A stretch of 6,520 nucleotides of DNA. Source: Oscillospiraceae bacterium (GTDB lineage: Bacteria; Bacillota; Clostridia; Oscillospirales; Acutalibacteraceae). The notes under the pieces were generated by a model. That model was given only the letters and a program-made list of their open reading frames with translations. It ran no database searches and had not been told where the DNA came from. Positions 1-5,408 of this stretch are shown here, in pieces. Location: assembly GCA_019417045.1 (NCBI GenBank), contig DXWE01000091.1:1-6520 (forward strand), read 5' to 3'. Numbering within the stretch: position 1 is the first letter of the stretch; every line of letters starts with the position of its first letter. Made by a program: the position numbers and the translations under genes.

Positions 1-332
1 CCGCCGTATTCCGCAATGTCAGGATGGCCGCCCGCGAGGACCTTTTGGCAGGCGGGACAGCGCCCGCACGGACGTGCGCCGTCCGCAGAATCCGTAGAGT
101 CCGCAGAGTCCATAGAGTCCGCGGAATCCGCGTTTTGCCTGCCCGTCGTGTCGGCCATAGGGCGGGATCCGGGCTCGCACACCGCCGCCTGCGCGATCAG
201 CCGCGCGAGGGTGCGCCGCCCGCTTCCGGCTGGTCCTTCGATTAGCAGCGCATGGGGAAACCGGCCCCTGTCCACCCGCGCGGACAGCTGCCGCTTCACA
301 TCCGCATTCCCGACAAACCCGTCAAACCGCAT
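1..332 (-). CDS. holB: DNA polymerase III delta' subunit, N-terminal part (cut by window edge)
   Basis: The first 110 codons of the clamp-loader subunit delta', which helps load the beta sliding clamp at replication forks. Seen: the start FDGFVGNADVKRQL, then GRFPHALLIEGPAGSGRRTLAR (residues 23-44), which is the AAA+ P-loop region, a zinc module with Cys52, Cys89, Cys92 and Cys95, and the HPD motif at 103-105. The P-loop Lys is replaced by Arg39; delta' is often a non-hydrolysing subunit, so this fits the family. Between the first and second zinc Cys lies an Asp/Ser/Ala-rich insert (about residues 67-85) made by 9-bp DNA repeats. The ATG at 332-330 has only a weak purine stretch (GAGACGGA) upstream. 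It lies 17 nt after the darA stop, in the same operon as in Bacillus, where yaaR normally sits between them. The rest of the gene is outside the window. Confidence 0.9.
   Translation of the reverse strand, partial: MRFDGFVGNADVKRQLSARVDRGRFPHALLIEGPAGSGRRTLARLIAQAAVCEPGSRPMADTTGRQNADSADSMDSADSTDSADGARPCGRCPACQKVLAGGHPDIAEYG
81..132. repeat. 9-bp tandem repeat inside holB
   Basis: About 5.8 copies of a degenerate 9-mer, plus-strand consensus [GA]TCC[GA][CT][AG]GA, at 81-89, 90-98, 99-107, 108-116, 117-125 and a partial 126-132. On the holB coding strand each unit encodes Asp-Ser-Ala, Asp-Ser-Met or Asp-Ser-Thr in register, so the reading frame stays open. The repeat falls in the linker between the first and second zinc-ligand cysteines of delta'. 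Copies differ at one to three positions, which suggests slippage expansion followed by drift. Confidence 0.9.
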
Positions 333-349
333 GGCGATCCGTCTCTCGT

Positions 350-670
350 TTACAGGCGCTCAAACCGCTCGATATTCGTGACAAACACGGTGGCGCCGCC
401 CACCGTCACCTCCACCGGGAAGGAGGCGTAGGCCGTGGTGCCGTAGGTGTTGCCGGGAATGACCTGCGTGCGCTTTTTGCAGTGCTTTTCGATGATGCCG
501 AGCACATCGTCCACCCGCTCGTCCTCCGTACCGACGAGGAAGGTGGTGTTGCCGGCCTGCAAAAATCCGCCGGTGGTCGCGAGCTTGGTCACGGACACGC
601 CCGCCTTGGTCAACGCCGTCGAGACGGTGTTGCTGTCGTCCTTATTGACAATCGCGAAGATCAATTTCAT
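350..670 (-). CDS. darA: c-di-AMP receptor DarA (PstA, PII-like signal protein)
   Basis: A 106-residue cytoplasmic PII-like protein of the DarA/PstA (YaaQ) family, which forms trimers and binds cyclic di-AMP; its output target is unknown in general. Seen: MKLIFAIV at the start (first beta strand), the family signature VTKLATTGGFLQAGNTTF (27-44) that forms much of the nucleotide pocket, and FPVEVTVGGATVFV (84-97) near the end. The length matches Bacillus DarA (about 109 residues). The loop between the conserved blocks (about 69-83) is slightly shorter than the Bacillus one as I remember it. The start is firm: GGAGGA lies 6 nt upstream of the ATG at 670-668. It follows the decarboxylase homologue by 79 nt and precedes holB by 17 nt. 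A strong promoter-like pair lies directly upstream (720-755), so darA may be transcribed both alone and by read-through. Confidence 0.95.
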   Translation of the reverse strand: MKLIFAIVNKDDSNTVSTALTKAGVSVTKLATTGGFLQAGNTTFLVGTEDERVDDVLGIIEKHCKKRTQVIPGNTYGTTAYASFPVEVTVGGATVFVTNIERFERL

Positions 671-714
671 AACGCATCCTCCGTTTCCTGTTCACAGATT
701 ATACCGTACGCCAT
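667..714 (-). CDS. Possible 15-codon leader ORF overlapping the darA start
   Basis: ATG at 714-712 opens a 15-codon frame (MAYGIICEQETEDAL) whose TGA stop overlaps the darA ATG as ATGA, an arrangement typical of translational coupling. A GAGGAA sequence lies 6 nt upstream. However, the likely start point of the nearby promoter (about 720) would leave this Shine-Dalgarno off the transcript, so only read-through mRNA from the upstream gene would carry it. It may also be a chance frame. No homology is recognised. Confidence 0.25.
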   Translation of the reverse strand: MAYGIICEQETEDAL

Positions 715-719
715 TGGTA

Positions 720-755
720 CTTCCTCATTATACCGCATTTTTACTATACTTACAA
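720..755 (-). promoter_or_regulatory. Sigma-A-type promoter for darA-holB
   Basis: On the minus strand a -35 hexamer TTGTAA (755-750, 4/6 to consensus) and a perfect -10 TATAAT (732-727) are separated by exactly 17 nt, predicting a start near 720 and a 5' leader of about 50 nt. The -35 hexamer contains the TAA stop codon of the upstream gene. A second perfect TATAAT occurs at 703-698 but has no good -35. Confidence 0.65.
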
Positions 756-2420
756 GGCGTTTGCCAAAACTATTCGCCGGATTCCGCAACTTTCCAAAAA
801 TTCCGCCATCTCGGCGGAGACCACCTCGCCCGGCACCAGCGCGGCGACACCCGGCGGGCAGGGGCAGACAGCCGCGCCGCAGATCCGGCCGATGCTCTCC
901 CGCACCGGGACCTCCTGCTTGGGAGAGAGCAGCGCCTGTCGGGGGGACAGGGCGACCGCGGGCGGGGTACCGATCGCCGCGGGGGAGAAGGCCGCGCTTC
1001 GGCAGCGGGGCAGGGAGACCTCCCCTAGCCGTGCGACCGCCTGTTCCAGCCGGGACAGCTCCTCCTCCGTGTTCCAGGGGGTGGGGATGCACACCACATA
1101 CCGCGCGTCTGCCAGTTCGGGCTCGATCCCCCACTCCCGCAGCCGCGCTGCCGCCGCACGGGCGTCCCGGTCACCGCAGTCCAGCGTGAGGCGTACCGGA
1201 TCCCGCAGAGAACGGGGCAGGTTTTTGAAAGAGGTGAAAGCGCCGGTTGGCAGGGCGGACAACCGGGCGGCCAGCCGCTGAAAGGCGGCCGCCCCCTCCG
1301 CCTGCCACCAGCCGGCCGCCCGGTCGAGCGACACGAGCACCGGATAGGAGGGAGAGGTGGATCCAAACACGGACATGGCGGCCTTGGCTTGTAGGGGGGA
1401 GATTTTTGCAAAAAAATCGCGCTGCCGGATATGCAGATAGGCGCCGCCCGTGAGCACCGGCAGAGTCTTGTGGGCGGAATCCGCCGTCATGTCTGCGCCG
1501 AGCTGCAGCGGATGGAGGCCAAACGCGCCGAGGTGGCTGCCATGGGCGTTGTCCACCAGCAGCGGCAGGCCGTGACGCCGGCAGACCGCGGCGATCGCCG
1601 GGATGTCCGCCAGCACACCGTAATAATGGGGGCTGGTGATATATACGGATTGTATACTGGAATCCGCAGATAACGCAGCGTCAATCTCCTCCGCAGTGAT
1701 CTGTCCGGCTTTTGGCCACACCCAGGTGATCGGGAGGTCGAGCAGCGCCGCGGCCTGCATGGCGCTGCGGTGGGCGTTGCGGGCCATCAGCACATGACGG
1801 CCGCCGCCGAGGAGAAGCATGGTCTGGATACACAGCGTGCAACCGCCCGCACTGAACAGGGTGAGATCCGCCCCAAAGGCCGACGCGGCCTGCTGTTCGG
1901 CCTGCTGGATCACGTCGCCGCCGTCATACAGGCTGCCGGTGTCGGGCAACTCGGTCAGGTCGAGTGCCGCCCATCCCCCGGATTCGGAGGGGGCCGCATG
2001 GATCCGCGGCACGGAAAGCGGCTCGCAGGCGGCGGGGGTGACAGAAGCGGACGCGGACGGGAGAGCGGTCAGCCGGCCGGCCGCCGCCGGGTCTGCCGGG
2101 CTGTCTGGGTGGATCGGGGGAATGGGAGTGAATTCTGTCGGGCCAGTCCAACCGGCTGCCGGCACCGCATCTGCCGGGCTGTCGGGCTGGTCAAGCCGGC
2201 CGCCTGCACCGCACCTGCCGGGCTGTCGGGCCGGGCCGGCAGGATTCACCGGGCCGGGCAGCCCCGCCGCCTCGGCAAAATCTGCCGGTTTGGCAGAACC
2301 CGCCGGGCCGGCAGCGCCTGTCGGCGGGGCCAGGCGTCCCTTATGGCCGGGCGTGTGGAAGGAGGCACGGCGCCGGGACAGGTGGGCGCTCACCGCGTCG
2401 GACAATGGGGAACGGGGCAT
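750..2420 (-). CDS. Orn/Lys/Arg decarboxylase-family PLP enzyme (YaaO-like) with low-complexity insertion
   Basis: A 556-residue fold-type I PLP enzyme of the basic amino-acid decarboxylase family (SpeA/YaaO/Cad group). Seen: N-terminal SFHTPGHKG (20-28); LDLTELPDTGSLYD (153-166); NAHRS (215-219), whose His is expected to stack on the cofactor; LLVDNAHGSHLG (287-298), with Asp290 expected to bind the pyridine nitrogen; SAHKTLP (315-321), with Lys318 as the probable Schiff-base lysine; and a C-terminal domain with CPCPPGVAALVPGE (519-532), like the PYPPGIPLLVPGE block of the family. The substrate (arginine, lysine or ornithine) cannot be told. The YaaO branch is usually about 480 residues; the excess is a Pro/Ala/Gly-rich insert at about 30-150. 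The start at 2420-2418 has GGAGG 10 nt upstream. It leads the unit with darA and holB, a conserved neighbourhood in Firmicutes whose logic is unknown. Confidence 0.85.
   Translation of the reverse strand: MPRSPLSDAVSAHLSRRRASFHTPGHKGRLAPPTGAAGPAGSAKPADFAEAAGLPGPVNPAGPARQPGRCGAGGRLDQPDSPADAVPAAGWTGPTEFTPIPPIHPDSPADPAAAGRLTALPSASASVTPAACEPLSVPRIHAAPSESGGWAALDLTELPDTGSLYDGGDVIQQAEQQAASAFGADLTLFSAGGCTLCIQTMLLLGGGRHVLMARNAHRSAMQAAALLDLPITWVWPKAGQITAEEIDAALSADSSIQSVYITSPHYYGVLADIPAIAAVCRRHGLPLLVDNAHGSHLGAFGLHPLQLGADMTADSAHKTLPVLTGGAYLHIRQRDFFAKISPLQAKAAMSVFGSTSPSYPVLVSLDRAAGWWQAEGAAAFQRLAARLSALPTGAFTSFKNLPRSLRDPVRLTLDCGDRDARAAAARLREWGIEPELADARYVVCIPTPWNTEEELSRLEQAVARLGEVSLPRCRSAAFSPAAIGTPPAVALSPRQALLSPKQEVPVRESIGRICGAAVCPCPPGVAALVPGEVVSAEMAEFLESCGIRRIVLANAL
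2143..2230. repeat. Two tandem copies of a 44-bp repeat in the PLP-enzyme insert
   Basis: On the minus strand, unit A (2230-2187) and unit B (2186-2143) both start CCCGACAGCCCGGCAG and match at 37 of 44 positions by eye. Eight further bases of the unit (CCCGACAG) follow at about 2142, and a more diverged relative starts near 2108. Because 44 is not a multiple of 3, the copies are read in different frames (PARQPGRCGAGG versus PDSPADAVPAAGW), yet neither creates a stop. This shows that the insert tolerates any Pro/Ala/Gly-rich sequence. Confidence 0.85.
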
Positions 2421-2448
2421 ACAGGGCCGCCTCCTCTCTTCAGAATAC

Positions 2449-2484
2449 TATCCTTATTGTAGCATATGGCCGCAAAAAGGACAA
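2449..2484 (-). promoter_or_regulatory. Sigma-A-type promoter for the PLP-enzyme/darA/holB unit
   Basis: On the minus strand, -35 TTGTCC (2484-2479, 4/6), a 17-nt spacer and -10 TACAAT (2461-2456, 5/6) preceded by TGC, which makes an extended -10. The predicted start is near 2449, giving a leader of about 28 nt with GGAGG before the ATG at 2420. The -35 lies 2 nt beyond the T-run of the rpsT terminator, so a new transcript begins where the upstream one ends. Confidence 0.65.
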
Positions 2485-2485
2485 C

Positions 2486-2516
2486 AAAAAACAGCTCAAC
2501 CGCACGGCTGAACTGT
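2486..2516 (-). terminator. Rho-independent terminator of rpsT
   Basis: On the minus strand an 11-bp stem (arms 2516-2506 and 2501-2491, two G-U pairs) closes a GTGC loop and is followed directly by TTTTTT (2490-2486). It begins 14 nt after the rpsT stop codon. On the plus strand the hairpin is followed only by tttg, so termination is mainly for rpsT. Confidence 0.85.
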
Positions 2517-2530
2517 TTTGCGAACCATAT

Positions 2531-2797
2531 TCACGCGTTGGCCTTGGCATTGGCCTTCTTGGCGAGGGCGGACTTTCTCCGTGCGGCAGTGTTCTTATGC
2601 AGGAGTCCCTTGGCCGCCGACTGGTCAATCTTTTTCATTGCGGTACGGACAGCGAGGTCTTTCCCCTCGGCATTGGTCTCGATGGCGGCGTTCGCCTTCT
2701 TCAGCTCGGTCTTCAGAGCGGAACGGGCGGCCTTGTTCTGGGCCGTTTTGGCGGCGATCACCCGGACGCGTTTTTTGGCGGATTTAATATTGGGCAT
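2531..2797 (-). CDS. rpsT: 30S ribosomal protein S20
   Basis: An 88-residue, very Lys/Ala-rich protein that binds 16S rRNA in the body of the 30S subunit. Seen: the family start MPNIKSAKKRVR, a helical basic body, and the C-terminal KGLLHKNTAARRKSALAKK block typical of S20. The length is normal. A GTG six bases upstream (2803-2801) also opens the frame, but the AGGAGG at 2810-2805 would sit 1 nt from it. The same AGGAGG is 7 nt from the ATG at 2797-2795, which also gives the conserved N terminus, so the ATG is chosen. It is a single-gene unit with its own promoter and terminator. It is divergent from gpr, the same arrangement as rpsT/gpr in Bacillus. Some S20 genes are autoregulated at translation; the short leader shows no obvious site. 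Confidence 0.97.
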   Translation of the reverse strand: MPNIKSAKKRVRVIAAKTAQNKAARSALKTELKKANAAIETNAEGKDLAVRTAMKKIDQSAAKGLLHKNTAARRKSALAKKANAKANA

Positions 2798-2831
2798 GGT
2801 CACACCTCCTCAATTGATTTCTAAATCACGC

Positions 2832-2867
2832 ACCGGTTATCATAACACATCTTTTCCCGGATTGCAA
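2832..2867 (-). promoter_or_regulatory. Sigma-A-type promoter for rpsT
   Basis: On the minus strand, -35 TTGCAA (2867-2862, 4/6), a 17-nt spacer and -10 TATGAT (2844-2839, 5/6) preceded by TGT, an extended -10 feature. The predicted start is near 2832, leaving a leader of about 35 nt that includes AGGAGG at 2810-2805. Confidence 0.65.
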
Positions 2868-2877
2868 CCATTTTTTT

Positions 2878-2907
2878 GCATACGCCCGCCTTTTTTCGCA
2901 AATACTA
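2878..2907 (+). promoter_or_regulatory. Sigma-G/sigma-F-like promoter for gpr-spoIIP
   Basis: GCATA at 2878-2882 and AATACTA at 2901-2907 are separated by 18 nt. From memory the forespore sigma-G consensus is GMATR-N18-CATWHTA; only the first base of the -10 deviates. gpr is a forespore gene in Bacillus, so this is the expected class. The start would be near 2914, giving a leader of about 78 nt that contains short GC-rich hairpins around 2926-2955 (CGGC/GCCG and GCCG/CGGC). The call rests on consensus matching only. Confidence 0.5.
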
Positions 2908-2991
2908 GCCCAATACCGGGGCAACGGCGGCAAAAAGCCGAAGCGGCTCCCCGGCGGACGTGGAAAAAGGGAAAAAGGGGAGGCGACGTAT

Positions 2992-3861
2992 ATGCAGATC
3001 CGGACCGACCTGGCGCTGGAGGCGGCCGCAAACATCCCGCTGCCGGCAGAGGATGTCACTGTGCGCACCAGGACGGAGAGCGGCGCGCGGCTGACCTATC
3101 TGCACATCCGCAGCGAGTCCGGTGCGCGGCAGCTGCAAAAGCCGCGGGGACAGTATCTCACGATGGAGGTGCCGCCGCTGTCCGACAGCGACGAGGAGCT
3201 GGAGACACACGCCCGGCTGCTCGGCGGGGAGCTGCGGGGATGGCTGCCCGAAAACGGCACGGTGCTGGTGGTGGGGCTCGGAAACGAGGCGATCACCCCC
3301 GACGCCATCGGCCCGCAGACAGCCAAGCTCGTGCTCGCAACCCGGCATATCGGCGGGGAGTTTGCCCGCAGCACGGGACTTCAGGACCTGCGGCCGACCG
3401 CGGTGCTCGCCACCGGCGTGCTCGGCAAGACCGGGGTGGAGAGTGTGGAAATCGTGCGCGGGGTGTGCGGGGTGGTGCAGCCGGCTGCGGTCATCGCGGT
3501 GGACGCGCTCGCCTCCCAGAGCGTGTCCCGGCTGGGCTGTACGGTCCAGCTGTGCGACAGCGGCATCGCGCCGGGGTCGGGAGTGGGCAACAGACGGCGG
3601 CCCCTCAGCCGCGAACAGCTGGGAGTGCCGGTGATTGCAATGGGGGTGCCGACGGTGGTGGACGCGCGCACGCTGGCGCTGGATCTCACCGGCGGCGAGG
3701 AGGCGTGTGAGCGGGTGGAGCCGCGGGGCGCTGCCATGATGGTGACCCCGCGTGAGATCGATCTGATCGTCCGGCGCGCTTCCCGCCTGATCGCCATGGC
3801 GATCCACAGTGCGCTGCAGCCGAACTATTCCCCCCTCGAGCTGATGGCTGTTGCGGAATAA
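2992..3861 (+). CDS. gpr: Germination protease Gpr (spore SASP endopeptidase)
   Basis: A 289-residue protease that degrades small acid-soluble spore proteins during germination. It is made in the forespore as an inactive zymogen and self-processed. Seen: IRTDLALEAA at residues 3-12, the autoprocessing region that resembles the SASP cut site, so the likely cut D6/L7 leaves a propeptide of only about 6 residues (15-16 in Bacillus); VVGLGNEAITPDAIGP (93-108); VIAVDALAS (167-175); and GIAPGSGVGNRR (191-202). Asp104 and Asp171 correspond to the two proposed catalytic aspartates of Bacillus megaterium Gpr (Asp127 and Asp193) with nearly the same spacing. It is shorter than Bacillus Gpr (about 370 residues), as is common in Clostridia. 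GGGGAGG lies 8 nt before the ATG. spoIIP follows after 53 nt with no terminator, so the two are probably co-transcribed. Confidence 0.95.
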   Translation: MQIRTDLALEAAANIPLPAEDVTVRTRTESGARLTYLHIRSESGARQLQKPRGQYLTMEVPPLSDSDEELETHARLLGGELRGWLPENGTVLVVGLGNEAITPDAIGPQTAKLVLATRHIGGEFARSTGLQDLRPTAVLATGVLGKTGVESVEIVRGVCGVVQPAAVIAVDALASQSVSRLGCTVQLCDSGIAPGSGVGNRRRPLSREQLGVPVIAMGVPTVVDARTLALDLTGGEEACERVEPRGAAMMVTPREIDLIVRRASRLIAMAIHSALQPNYSPLELMAVAE

Positions 3862-3914
3862 TCCACGTCGCTCCCGCATACCTATCTATCAGCGACACGC
3901 GGGAGGTGGCGGAC

Positions 3915-5012
3915 ATGCAGCTCAAATACAAACGGAGGATTATCCGCGCTGTGGCGGGAGTGTCCGGTACGGCACTGGTGCTGACAGCGGCGTTCTGCCT
4001 GCCCGCAGATACCTGGTGGAACCTCGGACGGCAGGCAGCGCTCCTCTCCGCGGCACTGCTGCAGCCGCAGAGCAGCATACAGGCGCTCACAGAGGACTGG
4101 GAGCGCTCGATGGCCGCGGCCGGGAAGGAGGAATCCGGCAGCGGGGAGGACGTGACACCGCCGGGGGATGTGTCCGTCAACGAACAGCAGCCGCCGGAGA
4201 GCAGCGAGGCGGTCATCCCGCCGAAAGGGGACGGCGGCGGGGCGATCGTAGAGGAACAGGTCGGCGGCGGAAACGAGATCGCACCGGGAGTCTACGCCAA
4301 AAACCCGGGCGGCAAGGAGATCGACGCCGTCGCCTATCTGGAACAGGATATCGGGATCCGGTTCGAGGATACGGCCGAGCCGCAGGTGTTGATCTATCAC
4401 ACCCATACGACCGAGAATTATATGACCTATTACGCGGGATACTATAACGACGAGGACGTGACGCGGGATCTCGAGGGCACGCGCAGCGTGCTGATGGCGG
4501 GCAATGCGCTTGCTGCCAGACTGGAGGCGGCGGGGATCGGCGTGGTTCACGCCACCGATGTGCACGATTACCCGCAGTATACCGGCGGCTACACCCGTTC
4601 GGAGGTCACGATCCAGCGGGAGCTCGCCGCACATCCTTCCATCAAGGTGGTGCTCGATCTGCACCGCGATGCCCTGCTGCGGGACGACACCACCAAGGTG
4701 AAGGCGACCGCCACCGTGAACGGGGAAAAGGCCGCGCAGATGATGATTATCGCCTGCACCGCCGACACCGAGGACCAGCCGGATCCCTATTGGGAGGAGA
4801 ACACCCGGTTTGGGCTGCATCTACAGCAATATCTGAGTGAGACTTACCCGGGGCTGATGCGCCCGATGTCCCTGACGGATGTCCGCTATAACCAGCACCT
4901 GCACAGCGGGGCGCTGCTGATCGAGATCGGCACCGACGCGAATACTGTCTCCGAGGCCATGTATTCCGCCAATCTGCTGGGGGACGCGCTGGTGACACTG
5001 TTGAAAGGATAA
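3915..5012 (+). CDS. spoIIP: Stage II sporulation protein P (SpoIIP), engulfment peptidoglycan amidase/endopeptidase
   Basis: A 365-residue membrane-anchored cell-wall hydrolase that works with SpoIID and SpoIIM to drive engulfment of the forespore. Seen: a basic N terminus (KYKRR), one membrane segment at about 11-30, a low-complexity Gly/Glu/Pro linker at about 67-125, then the catalytic domain with VLIYHTHTTENY (158-169), VVLDLHRDAL (245-254) and LLIEIGTDANTVSEA (334-348). By analogy with zinc amidases (Amidase_3 fold), His162 or His164 and His250 are probable zinc ligands and Glu337 the catalytic Glu. A GTG at 3906 opens the frame three codons earlier but overlaps the GGGAGG at 3901-3906; the ATG at 3915 sits 8 nt after that GGGAGG and is chosen. 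It lies downstream of gpr, the conserved order in spore formers, so it is probably forespore-expressed from the gpr promoter. Confidence 0.96.
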   Translation: MQLKYKRRIIRAVAGVSGTALVLTAAFCLPADTWWNLGRQAALLSAALLQPQSSIQALTEDWERSMAAAGKEESGSGEDVTPPGDVSVNEQQPPESSEAVIPPKGDGGGAIVEEQVGGGNEIAPGVYAKNPGGKEIDAVAYLEQDIGIRFEDTAEPQVLIYHTHTTENYMTYYAGYYNDEDVTRDLEGTRSVLMAGNALAARLEAAGIGVVHATDVHDYPQYTGGYTRSEVTIQRELAAHPSIKVVLDLHRDALLRDDTTKVKATATVNGEKAAQMMIIACTADTEDQPDPYWEENTRFGLHLQQYLSETYPGLMRPMSLTDVRYNQHLHSGALLIEIGTDANTVSEAMYSANLLGDALVTLLKG

Positions 5013-5042
5013 AAACAGGGGGCGGCTGCGGCCGCTCCCTGT
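5010..5042 (-). terminator. Strong hairpin with minus-strand T-run (terminator-like) between spoIIP and the next gene
   Basis: A 12-bp GC-rich stem (5015-5026 with 5031-5042, one G-U pair on the plus-strand RNA) closes the loop TGCG. On the minus strand it is followed by TTTTT (5015-5011), the form of an intrinsic terminator. On the plus strand it is followed by AAAGG and has no U-tract, so it should not stop spoIIP transcription and may instead act as a 3' stabiliser or processing site. It starts 2 nt after the spoIIP stop. The only minus-strand transcript available to be ended here comes from noc, whose stop is about 360 nt upstream. Confidence 0.6.
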
Positions 5043-5057
5043 AAAGGAATGGAAAAG

Positions 5058-5408
5058 ATGAAGCAGGCGACGTTTTGGAAATCCTGCAAGGTATTCGGAA
5101 GCACCTTTGTGCTGACGCTCTGCCTGATGATGGCGGGAATCGGATTTTTACTGGTGGATTACAACACCAGCCGGGTGAGCAACGGCGGCAGCGTGTCCGC
5201 CCGGTACGAGTCGCGCGGGGCGCGGCTGCTGCATTCGATGGATGAACAGATGCAGGTGATCCCGGAAGAGGAGCGGGCCCTGGTCGCACAGCTGTGCAGC
5301 GCGATCCCCGCCCGGTGGCGGGTGGGCGCCTGGATGGTGCAGGGGGAGCGGGCGCTCGCGGCAGAGGTCATCGGGCCGCCGGAGGGGGCAGATCCGGACA
5401 CACCTTAA
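5058..5408 (+). CDS. Unrecognised 116-residue single-pass membrane protein, third gene after gpr-spoIIP
   Basis: I do not recognise this protein. It has a short basic N terminus (MKQATFWKSCK), one strongly hydrophobic segment at about 12-33, then about 80 mostly polar residues with Arg/Glu-rich stretches and a Pro-rich acidic tail (PPEGADPDTP). Lys before the segment suggests an N-inside, C-outside type II topology. Codon use is GC3-rich and like its neighbours, so it looks truly coding. An ATG at 5049 is in frame but directly abuts AAGGA; the ATG at 5058 lies 9 nt after it and is preferred (119 residues otherwise). It begins 45 nt after spoIIP, separated by a hairpin lacking a plus-strand U-tract, so it is likely in the same unit, which hints at a forespore or engulfment role. 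Its stop codon overlaps that of noc on the other strand. Confidence 0.7.
   Translation: MKQATFWKSCKVFGSTFVLTLCLMMAGIGFLLVDYNTSRVSNGGSVSARYESRGARLLHSMDEQMQVIPEEERALVAQLCSAIPARWRVGAWMVQGERALAAEVIGPPEGADPDTP

Noticed and set aside
81..132. Possible CRISPR-like array
   Set aside because: Units are 9 bp with no spacers and stay in frame within holB, so this is a coding tandem repeat.
1770..2511. Two plus-strand frames of 230 codons opposite the PLP enzyme
   Set aside because: They are antisense shadows of a GC-rich coding region, with Arg/Gly/Pro-rich nonsense translations and no family motif; the minus frame has clear enzyme motifs.
2850..2868. Possible Noc-binding site (TTTTCCCGG) in the rpsT promoter
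   Set aside because: Only one half resembles the remembered palindrome ATTTCCCGGGAAAT; the other half does not match.
2466..3710. A 414-codon plus-strand frame running through rpsT and gpr
   Set aside because: It crosses the rpsT gene antisense, the divergent promoters and gpr in a wrong frame; its translation is low-complexity and matches nothing.
3862..3914. Possible terminator or separate spoIIP promoter between gpr and spoIIP
   Set aside because: Only a 6-bp GTCGCT/AGCGAC pairing with a 20-nt loop and no T-run is present, and GCATA at 3876 has no matching -10.
3906..3914. GTG start for spoIIP
   Set aside because: The GTG overlaps the GGGAGG ribosome site itself; the ATG at 3915 has ideal spacing.
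2905..4820. Long minus-strand frames of 324 and 312 codons opposite gpr and spoIIP
   Set aside because: Their sequences are rich in His, Arg and Pro without recognisable motifs and lie wholly opposite two confidently identified genes.
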